64,000 nt of DNA from Alishewanella metallidurans (GTDB lineage: Bacteria > Pseudomonadota > Gammaproteobacteria > Enterobacterales > Alteromonadaceae): contig NZ_JALAHQ010000003.1 in the NCBI RefSeq assembly GCF_036983985.1, positions 186,001 through 250,000 on the forward strand, read 5' to 3'. Every line of letters begins with the position of its first letter. Position 1 is the first letter of the stretch. The position numbers and the translations under genes were made by a program. Under the pieces are notes generated by a model. The model had not been told where the DNA came from, made no database searches, and saw only the letters and a list, made by a program, of their open reading frames with translations. This document shows, in pieces, positions 35,499-45,127 of the stretch.

Positions 35499-36524
35499 AT
35501 GCACGTTAAAGACTTCTCATTCGAGCTGCCAGAGCAGCTTATTGCCCGTTTTCCCAAAGCGGAGCGCTCATCTAGCCGCTTACTGGTGATGAATAAACAC
35601 AATGGCGAGCTGCAACATCATATTTTTAAAGATCTTGCCGATCAACTGCAAGCGGGTGATCTGTTAGTCTTTAATAATACTAAAGTTATTCCTGCACGTT
35701 TGTTTGGCCAAAAATTATCCGGCGGCAAAGTTGAAGTGCTAGTAGAGCGCATGTTAGATAACAAGCGGTTTTTAGCCCATGTTCGCGCCAGTAAAGCGCC
35801 TAAAGCTGGCGCCATATTATTGTTAGAAAATTCAGCCGAAGTACGGATGAACCAACGGCACGAAGAATTATTTGAATTAGAAGTGCTAAGTGACGAACCC
35901 GTGCTCACTATGCTTGAACGCTTAGGGCATATGCCATTGCCACCGTACATTGACCGACCAGACAACGACGAAGATAAAGCGCGTTACCAAACGGTGTATA
36001 ACGCAAAGCCTGGCGCGGTTGCTGCGCCAACAGCGGGGTTGCATTTTGACCAGCCGTTGCTAGATAAACTCAGCGCAAAAGGCGTTGAGTTTGCTTATGT
36101 TACGCTACATGTTGGCGCGGGTACGTTTCAACCGGTGCGGGTAGATAACGTGCTAGAGCATAAGATGCATGCCGAATATATTGAGGTGTCGCAGCAAGTA
36201 GTTGATGCGGTAACTGCATGCAAAGCTCGCGGTAATCGTGTTATTGCTGTGGGCACTACGTCGGTGCGTTCGCTAGAATCAGCGGCACAACAAGGTGAAG
36301 GTAAGCTTATTGCCTACAGCGGCGACACGAAAATTTTTATTTACCCAGGTTATCGTTTTAACGTTATTGACGCCTTAGTAACTAATTTTCACTTACCAGA
36401 ATCGACGTTAATTATGTTGGTGTCAGCGTTTAGCCAGCGTGATTATGTGATGCAAGCGTATCAAACCGCGATTGCTGAGCAGTACCGCTTTTATTCGTAT
36501 GGCGATGCCATGTTTATTAGCTAA
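35499..36524 (+). CDS. queA: tRNA preQ1(34) S-adenosylmethionine ribosyltransferase-isomerase
   Basis: Transfers the ribosyl part of SAM to preQ1 in tRNA anticodons, giving epoxyqueuosine. Opening MHVKDFSFELPEQLIARFP, the segment LVFNNTKVIPARLFGQK near residue 55, and AAPTAGLHFDQPLLDKL plus LHVGAGTFQPVR near 180-205 are diagnostic. It has 341 residues. AAGGAATT precedes the start. tgt, the step before it in the pathway, follows after 145 bases, then yajC-secD-secF, an order conserved in gammaproteobacteria. Confidence 0.97.
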   Translation: MHVKDFSFELPEQLIARFPKAERSSSRLLVMNKHNGELQHHIFKDLADQLQAGDLLVFNNTKVIPARLFGQKLSGGKVEVLVERMLDNKRFLAHVRASKAPKAGAILLLENSAEVRMNQRHEELFELEVLSDEPVLTMLERLGHMPLPPYIDRPDNDEDKARYQTVYNAKPGAVAAPTAGLHFDQPLLDKLSAKGVEFAYVTLHVGAGTFQPVRVDNVLEHKMHAEYIEVSQQVVDAVTACKARGNRVIAVGTTSVRSLESAAQQGEGKLIAYSGDTKIFIYPGYRFNVIDALVTNFHLPESTLIMLVSAFSQRDYVMQAYQTAIAEQYRFYSYGDAMFIS

Positions 36525-36669
36525 TAAGTCGACGCGCTTATCACTAACGTGGTGGCAATCTGCAGTTGGCTAAGTAAGGTTAACGAGTTCAGTTTAGTTT
36601 CTGGCAGTTTAGCTGTTATAATCGCGACGCAAAAAAGCCGGACTGTTTTTCTGGCATAAAAGGATAACG

Positions 36670-37821
36670 ATGAAATTTGAATTAGATACCACCGATGGCA
36701 AAGCCCGCCGCGGCAGACTGATCTTTGAACGTGGTGTAGTAGAAACGCCAGCATTCATGCCTGTAGGCACGTACGGCACGGTAAAAGGCATGACACCGGA
36801 AGAGCTAGATGCTACTGGTGCACAAATTTGTTTAGGCAATACCTTTCACTTAATGTTGCGTCCCGGCACCGAAATTATAAAAAAACACGGTGACTTGCAT
36901 AATTTCATGCACTGGCAAAAACCTATTTTAACTGACTCGGGTGGTTTTCAGGTATTTAGCTTGGGTGAACTGCGTAAAATTACGGAAGAAGGTGTTAAGT
37001 TTCGTTCACCGCTTAATGGCGAGCGCATTATGTTAACGCCGGAACGCTCAATGGAAGTGCAGCGCGATCTGGGCTCTGACATTGTGATGATTTTTGACGA
37101 ATGCACGCCGTATCCTGCTACCGAACAGCAAGCAAAAAAATCTATGGAATTGTCATTACGTTGGGCCAAACGCAGTAAAGATGCACATGGCGATAACCCA
37201 GCTGCGCTATTTGGTATAATTCAAGGCGGTATGTACCCAAACCTGCGTGATGTATCATTAAATGGTTTAGAAGAGATTGGCTTTGATGGTTATGCCATTG
37301 GCGGCTTATCAGTAGGCGAGCCAAAAGCGGACATGATTAATATTCTGAACCATACCACTGATAAAATGCCTGCGCACAAACCGCGCTATTTAATGGGCGT
37401 GGGTAAACCGGAAGATATCGTTGAAGCGGTGCGCCGTGGTATCGATATGTTTGACTGTGTCATGCCAACCCGTAATGCGCGCAATGGGCATTTATTTGTT
37501 AGCGATGGCGTGATAAAAATTCGCAACGCGAAATACAAAGATGACATTGGGCCTTTAGATGCCGAGTGTGATTGTTACACCTGTAAAAATTACTCTCGAG
37601 CTTACTTGCACCATCTCGATCGCTGTAATGAAATACAAGGTGCGCGTTTAAATACCATGCATAACTTGCATCATTATCAGAAATTAATGCAAGGATTGCG
37701 CAGCGCTATAACCGCTGGTACTTTGGTGCAGTTTGTTGAACAGTTTTATACTAAGCGTGGCTTGCCGGTACCGGCACTTGACGCTGTAGATAGCAAAAAT
37801 AACAATATTAATCACAATTAA
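36670..37821 (+). CDS. tgt: tRNA-guanine transglycosylase
   Basis: Exchanges guanine 34 for preQ1 in queuosine tRNAs. It has 383 residues; ILTDSGGFQVFSLGELRK holds the catalytic region near residue 87, FDCVMPTRNARNGHLF the second Asp near 264, and the zinc site is CDCYTCKNYSRAYLHH with a further Cys. AAAAGGATAACG precedes the ATG. yajC starts 10 bases after its stop. Confidence 0.97.
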   Translation: MKFELDTTDGKARRGRLIFERGVVETPAFMPVGTYGTVKGMTPEELDATGAQICLGNTFHLMLRPGTEIIKKHGDLHNFMHWQKPILTDSGGFQVFSLGELRKITEEGVKFRSPLNGERIMLTPERSMEVQRDLGSDIVMIFDECTPYPATEQQAKKSMELSLRWAKRSKDAHGDNPAALFGIIQGGMYPNLRDVSLNGLEEIGFDGYAIGGLSVGEPKADMINILNHTTDKMPAHKPRYLMGVGKPEDIVEAVRRGIDMFDCVMPTRNARNGHLFVSDGVIKIRNAKYKDDIGPLDAECDCYTCKNYSRAYLHHLDRCNEIQGARLNTMHNLHHYQKLMQGLRSAITAGTLVQFVEQFYTKRGLPVPALDAVDSKNNNINHN

Positions 37822-37831
37822 GGGAACATTT

Positions 37832-38173
37832 ATGAGCTTATTTATTAGTAATGCATACGCGCAGGCGACTCCGGCAGCACCGGCGGCAGGTGGCGGCTTT
37901 GATCTAATTATTATGTTAGCGGCTTTCGGTTTGATTTTTTACTTTTTAATTTACCGCCCGCAAGCTAAGCGCGTTAAAGACCACCGCAATTTAATGTCGG
38001 CACTGGGTAAGGGGGACGAGGTTTTAACGCAGGGTGGTTTAGTTGGCCGTATTAGTAAAATTTCTGAAGACAAAGATTATGTTGTTGTTGCGTTAAACGA
38101 TAGCACTGAAGTCACGGTGCAAAAAGCTGCCATCAGCGCGGTGTTACCAAAGGGTACACTGAAGTCACTGTAA
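37832..38173 (+). CDS. yajC: Sec translocon accessory protein YajC
   Basis: A 113-residue single-membrane-span protein that associates with SecDF. Hydrophobic helix at about residues 25-45 (FDLIIMLAAFGLIFYFLIYR), followed by the conserved RPQAKRVKDHRNLMSALGKG and GDEVLTQGGLVGRI. It lies between tgt and secD with 10- and 22-base gaps, the standard order. Confidence 0.96.
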   Translation: MSLFISNAYAQATPAAPAAGGGFDLIIMLAAFGLIFYFLIYRPQAKRVKDHRNLMSALGKGDEVLTQGGLVGRISKISEDKDYVVVALNDSTEVTVQKAAISAVLPKGTLKSL

Positions 38174-38195
38174 GCCAGATTTTAAGGATAAACAG

Positions 38196-40049
38196 GTGTT
38201 AAATCAAAACCCCGTTTGGCGCTACTTTTTAGTTGTTGGCATATTATTGCTAGCATTCGTGTATGCATTACCAAACTTATACCCAGAAGATCCCGCGCTA
38301 AATATTAGCGCTACCCGTGGTGGCACAGTTGCCGAAGATGTGCGCTCTGAATTAGAGCAAGCGTTTGCCGCTGCTGGTATTGCTGCAAAATCTGTCGAGT
38401 TAGAGAATGGCCAAGTATTAGCCCGCTTTAACAGCACAGAAGAACAGTTGCAAGCCCGTGAAATTGCCACTCAGTTGCTAGGTAGCGGCTACATTAATGC
38501 ATTAAATCTTGCGCCTGCTACGCCAGATTGGCTAAACAGCATTGGCGCCTCGCCAATGAAATTAGGCTTAGACTTACGCGGCGGTGTGCACTTTTTAATG
38601 GCCGTTGACATGAAAGCGGCATTAGACAAAAACCTAAATGATATGGCGCAAACATTTCGGCTAGATTTACAAGCCGAAAAAATTCGCTATCGCAGTACCA
38701 AGGTTGATTTAGACCGAGGACAGGTGCAGTTAACCTTACGTAGTGTGGAAGACGTGGCATTGGCTGAAGCTGCCCTGAAAAAACGTGACCGCGAATTGGT
38801 GTTTGCACCGGGTAACGATGAGCTTACTGTATTTGTCACTATTAGTGAGATTCGTCTAAAAGAAATTCGTGAATATGCACTTGAGCAAAATATTACTATT
38901 ATTCGTAATCGGGTAAATGAAATTGGTGTTGCTGAGCCATTAGTGCAGCGCCAAGGTTCTGACCGCATTGTAGTGCAGCTGCCAGGTGTGCAAGATACCG
39001 CGCAAGCCAAAGAAATATTGGGCGCTACGGCATCGTTAGAGTTTCGTTTAGTAGATGAAGACGGTGATATAGGCGCAGCGTTAGACGGCCGTGTGCCACC
39101 AGGTGCAGAACTTTACTATACCCGTGATGGACGCCCGGTGTTGTTAGAAAAACGCGTTATGCTAACCGGCGAACATATTACCGGCGCAAGCTCTGCGTAT
39201 GATGAATACAGTCGGCCGCAAGTTAGCATTAAACTGGATGCTAAAGGCGGTAGTTTATTATCTACGGCAACCAAAGATGCAATAGGCCGGCGCATGGCAT
39301 CGGTGTTTATTGAATATAAACCTGGTACCGAAATCGCTGCCGATGGTACGCCGGTGCTGATTAAACAGCAGGAAGTGATTAACGACGCGACTATTCAAGC
39401 GCGTTTAGGTCGTGATTTCCGTATTACCGGTATTAGTTCACCCGGTGAAGCGCAAAACTTATCCACCTTACTGCGTGCTGGTGCACTTATCGCACCTATT
39501 CAGATTATTGAAGAGCGCACCATTGGCCCAAGCTTGGGTAAAGAAAATATCGAGCTGGGTGTTAAAGCAATTCAATGGGGTATGGTTGCTGTACTGATCT
39601 TTATGGTTATCTACTATAAAGCCTTCGGTATGATTGCCAACATCGCCTTGGTCGCTAACTTAGTGCTAATTGTTGGTGTTATGTCAATGATCCCAGGCGC
39701 AACACTGACCTTACCGGGTATGGCTGGTATTGTGCTAACCGTAGGTATGGCCGTGGATGCTAACGTACTAATATTTGAGCGTATTCGTGAAGAAATGACC
39801 GAAGGCCGTTCCGTGCAACAAGCTATTCATCATGGTTATGACCGTGCCTTTGCTACTATTGCTGACTCAAATATCACCACCTTATTAGTTGCGCTTATTT
39901 TGTTTGGCGTTGGCACTGGCCCAATTAAAGGCTTTGCCGTAACACTGGCAATAGGTATTTTAACGTCGATATTTACCGCCGTTGTGGGTACTCGCTTATT
40001 GGTTAATTTATTCTGGGGTGGCCGCCGCGTGCAGTCACTGCCAATATAA
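38196..40049 (+). CDS. secD: Protein translocase subunit SecD
   Basis: Proton-driven RND-like subunit that pulls exported proteins across the inner membrane. It has 617 residues with a GTG start at 38196, since no ATG fits and MLNQNPVWRYF is the family start. One N-terminal helix is followed by a large periplasmic part with LGLDLRGGVHFLMAVD near residue 122, then five C-terminal helices with GMAVDANVLIFERIREE near 510, which carries the proton-relay Asp. secF begins 10 bases after. Confidence 0.97.
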   Translation: MLNQNPVWRYFLVVGILLLAFVYALPNLYPEDPALNISATRGGTVAEDVRSELEQAFAAAGIAAKSVELENGQVLARFNSTEEQLQAREIATQLLGSGYINALNLAPATPDWLNSIGASPMKLGLDLRGGVHFLMAVDMKAALDKNLNDMAQTFRLDLQAEKIRYRSTKVDLDRGQVQLTLRSVEDVALAEAALKKRDRELVFAPGNDELTVFVTISEIRLKEIREYALEQNITIIRNRVNEIGVAEPLVQRQGSDRIVVQLPGVQDTAQAKEILGATASLEFRLVDEDGDIGAALDGRVPPGAELYYTRDGRPVLLEKRVMLTGEHITGASSAYDEYSRPQVSIKLDAKGGSLLSTATKDAIGRRMASVFIEYKPGTEIAADGTPVLIKQQEVINDATIQARLGRDFRITGISSPGEAQNLSTLLRAGALIAPIQIIEERTIGPSLGKENIELGVKAIQWGMVAVLIFMVIYYKAFGMIANIALVANLVLIVGVMSMIPGATLTLPGMAGIVLTVGMAVDANVLIFERIREEMTEGRSVQQAIHHGYDRAFATIADSNITTLLVALILFGVGTGPIKGFAVTLAIGILTSIFTAVVGTRLLVNLFWGGRRVQSLPI

Positions 40050-40059
40050 GGAGTACGGC

Positions 40060-41007
40060 ATGCAAGTGTTTAATTTTACTCAGCCACTCAATTTTATGCG
40101 TTATAAATGGGTAGCAATAATACTGTCGGCCATTCTAGTTTTAGGTTCGTTTGTGTCTATTGCTACTAAGGGCATTAACTGGGGTTTAGATTTTACTGGC
40201 GGTACGGTTATTGAGGTTGGCTTCGCTAAACCTGCAGACTTACCGGCAGTGCGCCAAACCTTAACTGATGTCGGCTATGGCGATGCGGTAGTGCAGTTAT
40301 TTGGCACCAGCCGTGACGTGCTTATTCGCATACCGCTGCGCACAGATGTTGATCAATCAACATTGGGTGACAGCGTAATTAAAGCGCTGAACTCAATGCA
40401 AGCTGATGCAGTAACTATGCGTCGTATCGAGTTTGTTGGGCCAAGTGTTGGTGAAGAGCTAAAACAAGATGGCGGCCTAGCCATGTTAGTGGCGCTAATA
40501 GGTATTTTGCTTTACGTGAGCATGCGCTTTGAGTGGCGTTTGTCTATCGGTGCAGTGTTATCACTGTTCCATGACGTAATCATAACCATGGGGCTGTTTT
40601 CTATACTGCAGCTTGAATTTGATCTAACGGTGTTAGCAGCAATATTGGCGTTAATAGGCTACTCGATAAACGACACTATAGTGGTATTTGACCGTATCCG
40701 TGAAAGCTTCCGCAAACTGCGCGATACGTCAGTGGCTGAGACCATTAACGATGCTATTACCTCAACCTTAAACCGTACGGTTATTACCTCGCTAACTACC
40801 GTACTGGTATTAATAGTACTGTTTTATATGGGCGGCGCGTTAATTCATGGTTTTGCCACCGCATTGTTGTTTGGTATCGTCATTGGTACATACTCTTCTA
40901 TCTATGTTGCCAGCGCAATTGCAGAAACTTTAGGCATTAGCCGTGAAGATATGCTGCCACCGCCGCCGGTAGAGAAAGAAGGCGAAAATACTGACGCGTT
41001 AATGTAA
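40060..41007 (+). CDS. secF: Protein translocase subunit SecF
   Basis: Partner of SecD. Started at ATG 40060 (MQVFNFTQPLNFMRYKW), preceded by AAGGAGTACGGC; the frame overlaps the end of secD if read from 39982, but that is not needed. It has 315 residues with six helices; GLDFTGGTVIEVGF near residue 44 and GYSINDTIVVFDRIRE near 200 are conserved. Closed by a strong terminator. Confidence 0.97.
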   Translation: MQVFNFTQPLNFMRYKWVAIILSAILVLGSFVSIATKGINWGLDFTGGTVIEVGFAKPADLPAVRQTLTDVGYGDAVVQLFGTSRDVLIRIPLRTDVDQSTLGDSVIKALNSMQADAVTMRRIEFVGPSVGEELKQDGGLAMLVALIGILLYVSMRFEWRLSIGAVLSLFHDVIITMGLFSILQLEFDLTVLAAILALIGYSINDTIVVFDRIRESFRKLRDTSVAETINDAITSTLNRTVITSLTTVLVLIVLFYMGGALIHGFATALLFGIVIGTYSSIYVASAIAETLGISREDMLPPPPVEKEGENTDALM

Positions 41008-41025
41008 TTTGTCGCTAAAGATGCT

Positions 41026-41055
41026 AAAAATGCCAGTTCGATACTGGCATTTTTT
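41026..41055 (+). terminator. Rho-independent terminator after secF
   Basis: AAAAATGCCAGT - TCGAT - ACTGGCATTTTT, a twelve-bp stem with T-run. It ends the queA/tgt-yajC-secDF transcript. Confidence 0.92.
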
Positions 41056-41087
41056 ATGGCGTAATTCAAACGCATAAGGATACAGCA

Positions 41088-41468
41088 ATGAGCAAACAAC
41101 ATGCAGCAGGCTTTGTTGCCTTGGTTGAACAGGCTAGGGCGCAGATTAAAGAAATTAGTATTTCCGAGTTACTCGAGCATAATCAGCCTTATGTATTATT
41201 AGATATTCGCGAAGATCACGAATGGGCTAACGGACATTTACCCGAAGCTATGCACTTAGGTAAAGGCATTATTGAGCGTGATATTGAACAAACCGTTGCC
41301 GATACAAAGCAGAAAATAGTGCTGTATTGTGGTGGCGGTTATCGCTCCGCACTGTCAGCGCACACATTACAACAAATGGGTTATAGCAATGTGTATAGTC
41401 TAATTGGCGGCTATCGTGAATGGTGTGAACGTAAATTACCGCTGGATGTACCAACCGCACAACAATAA
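41088..41468 (+). CDS. Rhodanese-domain sulfurtransferase
   Basis: A single-domain rhodanese of 126 residues. Active-site loop is LYCGGGYRSALSA with catalytic Cys81; LLDIREDHEWANGHLPEA near residue 35 is the first conserved motif. No signal peptide, so cytoplasmic. It may carry persulfide sulfur for an unknown acceptor. The TraB/GumN gene follows after nine bases, so they likely share a transcript. Confidence 0.9.
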   Translation: MSKQHAAGFVALVEQARAQIKEISISELLEHNQPYVLLDIREDHEWANGHLPEAMHLGKGIIERDIEQTVADTKQKIVLYCGGGYRSALSAHTLQQMGYSNVYSLIGGYREWCERKLPLDVPTAQQ

Positions 41469-41477
41469 GGAGCGTGC

Positions 41478-42347
41478 ATGTTAAGGTTTAAACAATGGCT
41501 TGGTGTAGCTTCGACAGTATTTTGTGTTGCATCGGCGCAAGCCGAAACCTCGGTGTGGCAGCTAACTAACGGCGAACAGCATTTATACATTGCCGGTACG
41601 GTGCACTTATTACCGCCAGAGCAATTTCCACTGCCAGATGAATTTGCTACTGCCTATCAAGCTGCAGCGGTTTTGGCGTTTGAAACGGATATACGAGAGT
41701 TAGAAACCGCAGAGGGTATGCAATTACTGATGCAGCATGCACGTTATCAAGATGGTCGCAGTTTAAATAATGTGCTGTCGGCTGCAACCTATCAACAACT
41801 TGCACAGTTTGCTAAAAGCCAAGGCGTTGATCTTGCACCGTTAAATAGCTTTAAACCAGATTTTGTTATGCTGACATTAATGCAAGTAGCGTTGCAAAAA
41901 GCCGGTATGGCCGGCGAAGGTGTTGACAGTCATTTTTTACAACGGGCAATCGCTGATGCCAAGCCATTACTGTTTTTAGAAACCGTAGAGCAGCAATTAA
42001 GCATGCTACTGAATATTTCTGATACTAATGAAAACGTATTTGTACAGCAAAACTTAGAGCAACTATCTGAGCTCGAAGCGCAGCTAACCGAGATCATTAG
42101 TGCGTGGCGTGCCGGTAACATTGCCTCACTAAGTAAGTTAGCTATGGCGTTCACTGATACGCCACAAGGCCAGCAGTTTTACGATACCTTGTTAGTGCAG
42201 CGTAATAAAAGTTGGTTGCCACAAATAGAAAAAATGCTGGCTACACCCGAAGTGGAATTGGTATTGGTGGGTGCACTACATTTAGCGGGAGAAAATAATT
42301 TGCTGCAACTATTACAACAGAAAGGGTACAAGCTAACACAGCTATAG
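41478..42347 (+). CDS. TraB/GumN family protein (putative periplasmic metalloprotease-like)
   Basis: A 289-residue exported protein with a signal peptide (about 1-22, ending AQA). The TraB/GumN family marks are the N-terminal GTVHLLPPEQFPLP near residue 39 and the C-terminal VGALHLAGENNLLQLLQQ near 265, the two GxxH motifs thought to bind metal in the Tiki-like fold. A helical middle region lies between. Substrate is unknown. AAGGAG precedes the start. Confidence 0.88.
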   Translation: MLRFKQWLGVASTVFCVASAQAETSVWQLTNGEQHLYIAGTVHLLPPEQFPLPDEFATAYQAAAVLAFETDIRELETAEGMQLLMQHARYQDGRSLNNVLSAATYQQLAQFAKSQGVDLAPLNSFKPDFVMLTLMQVALQKAGMAGEGVDSHFLQRAIADAKPLLFLETVEQQLSMLLNISDTNENVFVQQNLEQLSELEAQLTEIISAWRAGNIASLSKLAMAFTDTPQGQQFYDTLLVQRNKSWLPQIEKMLATPEVELVLVGALHLAGENNLLQLLQQKGYKLTQL

Positions 42348-42386
42348 TTAGGTTATAGCTGTGTTATATCGGATATAGATGAGCAA

Positions 42387-43190
42387 TTAGCGCGATAGCG
42401 TTTCGGTCAAATGTGGCCGAATACCTTTTAACATAGCCGCTAACACTTTTGGTGGTGCGGCTACAATGTTGCCACTACGTAATTGGTTATTACCACCAAC
42501 AAAGTCGCAAACTAAACCACCGGCTTCACGCACAATTAACTCGCCAGCAGCGATATCCCAAGGTTTTAAACCAATTTCAAAGAAGCCATCAAAACGGCCT
42601 GCAGCGACATAGGCTAAATCTAATGCGGCTGAACCCGTACGACGCACATCAGCAGCTTCAGCTAATAAGCTAGCTAGCATTGCGCTATGAGCCGGTAAAT
42701 GGGTTTTGTTTTTAAACGGAAAACCTGTGGCTATTATCGTGCCGCTCATGTCAGCTAGGTTGTTTACACGAATACGTGTACCGTTTAGCTGTGCGCCACG
42801 ACCACGTGATGCAGTAAATAGCTCACCACGCAGAGGATCAAAGATCACTGCTTGGTCTAATTTACCTTGGTGTTTTAGTGCGATAGACACCGCGAAATGC
42901 GGAATGCCTTTAATAAAGTTTGCGGTGCCGTCCAATGGGTCAATGATCCATTGGAACTCACTGTCGTTGTTACCGTAATCGCCATGCTCTTCTCCAACAA
43001 TACCGTGGGTAGGAAAAGACTTTTGTAACACCTGAACAATAGCTTGTTCAGCTTCTTTATCCACGTTGGTAACAAAGTCATTCGTACCTTTTTGGAATTT
43101 TTGAACCATATCAAGCTGGCCACAGGCACGAGCGATCACGTTACCCGCGCTACGAGCAGCGCGAACCGCGATGTTTAACATCGGATGCAT
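42387..43190 (-). CDS. suhB: Inositol-1-monophosphatase family protein SuhB
   Basis: Magnesium-dependent phosphatase of 267 residues that in E. coli also joins the rRNA transcription antitermination complex. Metal-binding motifs are GEEHGDYG near residue 70, WIIDPLDGTANFIKGIPHF near 85-103, and WDIAAGELIVREAGG near 212. It is transcribed divergently from the first TraT-like gene across 266 bases. In E. coli and Shewanella-type genomes suhB lies next to trmJ; here trmJ is 13 kb away. Confidence 0.95.
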   Translation of the reverse strand: MHPMLNIAVRAARSAGNVIARACGQLDMVQKFQKGTNDFVTNVDKEAEQAIVQVLQKSFPTHGIVGEEHGDYGNNDSEFQWIIDPLDGTANFIKGIPHFAVSIALKHQGKLDQAVIFDPLRGELFTASRGRGAQLNGTRIRVNNLADMSGTIIATGFPFKNKTHLPAHSAMLASLLAEAADVRRTGSAALDLAYVAAGRFDGFFEIGLKPWDIAAGELIVREAGGLVCDFVGGNNQLRSGNIVAAPPKVLAAMLKGIRPHLTETLSR

Positions 43191-43456
43191 AGCAATTACC
43201 TTATTTTAAAAAGAGCAGTATAAATTTCGTTCAAAACAGCGGCGCATATTGTAACGGCTAAGCGCAAAATGTAAAGGTAAAACGTATAGCACTATATATT
43301 TCACTGCGTTAATTGAGTCAGTGCAAACCTCAGCGTATGCATTATGCTCGTACGTATAGTTTCTGCACAAATATTCAGATACGATTCAGCTATAATCGCT
43401 AAAGATAACAAAATTTTTATTAGAAATTAAAATACTATCTCAGTTAAGGAGCAATA

Positions 43457-44188
43457 ATGAAAACCCTATTAATGTCTGCGGTAGTCATGACGACATTAAG
43501 CCTAGCCGGTTGTGGCGCCTTACATACGGCGGTTGCTAAGCGGAATTTAGATGTACAAACCAAAATGAGTAGCTCAATATTTCTCGACCCAGTAGAACCG
43601 GAACAACGTAGTATTTTTGTTGATATACGTAATACCTCAGATAAACCAGAATTTGATTTAAAGCAGCAAGTGATTCAAAGTTTACAAGCTCGCGGTTATC
43701 GCGTTATTGATAGCCCAAAACAAGCGCATTACTGGTTACAAGCGAACATTTTACAAGTTGGTCGTAGCAATGCACGCGACACTAATTCAGCATTAGCAGC
43801 CGGCCCAGGTATTGCTGCTGGCGCTGTCAGTGGTTATGCCATTCACCGAGCAACTGGTGGTGCATCGGGCGGTGCTATGGTGGGCGCGGTTGTAGGCGGT
43901 GCAGTTGTTGGCACGGTGGTTGATGCCATGGTAGAAGATGTGTATTACAGCGTGATTACCGATATTCAAATTATGGAACGTTTTGATGGTGCGGTAAGAG
44001 AAAAATCTGAACACCAGTTAATTCAAGGCGATAGTGGCAGCACGACCTCAAGCTATAACCGCACTACGGACATGCGTAAATATCAAAGTCGGGTTGTTAG
44101 TTTTGCCAATCAAAGTAATTTAAAATGGCCGGACGCTGAGCCTGAATTAACACAGGGCATGGTACGGGCATTGGCTGGATTATTCTAA
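43457..44188 (+). CDS. TraT-like complement-resistance family lipoprotein, first copy
   Basis: A 243-residue outer-membrane lipoprotein with lipobox LAGC at residues 16-19. It resembles plasmid TraT: GALHTAVAKRNLDVQTKMS, then IFLDPVEPEQRSIFVDIRNT and YWLQANILQVG. The middle has a glycine-zipper segment (GGASGGAMVGAVVGGAVVG, about residues 137-155) that could insert in the membrane. TraT on F plasmids blocks surface exclusion and gives serum resistance; chromosomal copies in environmental bacteria have no assigned job. TAAGGAG precedes the ATG. The paralogue follows after one base. Confidence 0.88.
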   Translation: MKTLLMSAVVMTTLSLAGCGALHTAVAKRNLDVQTKMSSSIFLDPVEPEQRSIFVDIRNTSDKPEFDLKQQVIQSLQARGYRVIDSPKQAHYWLQANILQVGRSNARDTNSALAAGPGIAAGAVSGYAIHRATGGASGGAMVGAVVGGAVVGTVVDAMVEDVYYSVITDIQIMERFDGAVREKSEHQLIQGDSGSTTSSYNRTTDMRKYQSRVVSFANQSNLKWPDAEPELTQGMVRALAGLF

Positions 44189-44189
44189 A

Positions 44190-45008
44190 ATGCGCGTGGT
44201 TTTTTTATTGTTACTGGTGCAGGTATTAACCGCCTGCACCGCAGTGCATACCTCTGTAGCAAAACGTAAGTTAGACGTGCAAACACGTATGAGCCAAACG
44301 GTATACTTAGATCCGGTTGAGCCAGAGCAGCGCACTATTTATCTGGATATTAAAAATACCACCGCTGAATATACCTTACCATTAGCCGACGACGTACGTA
44401 GCTTTATGTTACAGCGTGGTTATTTGATCGTGGATTCACCGCTTAGCGCGCAATATTGGCTGCAAGTAAATGTGCGCACTGTACTAAAAGAGCGGCCTGA
44501 CATTGTATTGGCAGCCGAGTACGGCATGACCGCTGAAGAGACTCAGGCATTGTTAGAACCGGGCATGGCGCCACCACCACCGCGCGAAACCTCGCAGCAA
44601 AGTGATAACCGCTACAACCAAGGTGCAGCCGTATTTGTTGATACCTCGGTCGGTACAAATTTAGATGGTAAAGATATTGCCCGAGCCTTGGTGGTACTAG
44701 CGGCTTTTGCTGGAGCGGAATATATAGGTAATCAGTTAGTTAAAGACAAGTACTACACCATGCTTACTGATGTGCAAATAGCCGAACGTATATCGCCAGA
44801 TTCAGAACAAAAAGTAAAAGAGTATACTGAACACCGGTTATTACAGGGCAGCAGCGGCGCTTTTACTCAGTTATGGCAACGCGATACCGATATGCGCAAA
44901 TATCAGATTAAAGTGGTCAGTTTTGCTAATAAAGCTAACTTAGAGTGGAAAGACGCTGAGCTACCTTTGCATAACGGTTTACTCAGATCACTGGCCGGGA
45001 TATTTTAA
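44190..45008 (+). CDS. TraT-like lipoprotein, second copy
   Basis: A 272-residue paralogue of the preceding gene. Lipobox LTAC at about residues 13-16; AVHTSVAKRKLDVQTRMSQT and YLDPVEPEQRTIYLDIKNT are nearly the same as in copy one, and the C-terminal TDMRKYQIKVVSFANKANL matches too. It differs by a longer middle with acidic and proline-rich part (PGMAPPPPRETSQQ) and lacks the long glycine zipper. No known plasmid or conjugation genes are nearby, so this is a chromosomal duplication. Confidence 0.87.
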   Translation: MRVVFLLLLVQVLTACTAVHTSVAKRKLDVQTRMSQTVYLDPVEPEQRTIYLDIKNTTAEYTLPLADDVRSFMLQRGYLIVDSPLSAQYWLQVNVRTVLKERPDIVLAAEYGMTAEETQALLEPGMAPPPPRETSQQSDNRYNQGAAVFVDTSVGTNLDGKDIARALVVLAAFAGAEYIGNQLVKDKYYTMLTDVQIAERISPDSEQKVKEYTEHRLLQGSSGAFTQLWQRDTDMRKYQIKVVSFANKANLEWKDAELPLHNGLLRSLAGIF

Positions 45009-45127
45009 CTGCTAAACTGGCTCTCATAATTAACTTGAAATTCAAGTAGTAAGCCCATATATACCTGCTATATTATTCCTATCTCTAACAAAAATCGGCT
45101 AGTCTTAGCTAAGAATGAGAACCCTGA

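Noticed and set aside
43457..45008. Integrated plasmid suggested by the TraT homologues
   Set aside because: No conjugation, replication or partition gene is present and the flanks are conserved chromosomal genes.
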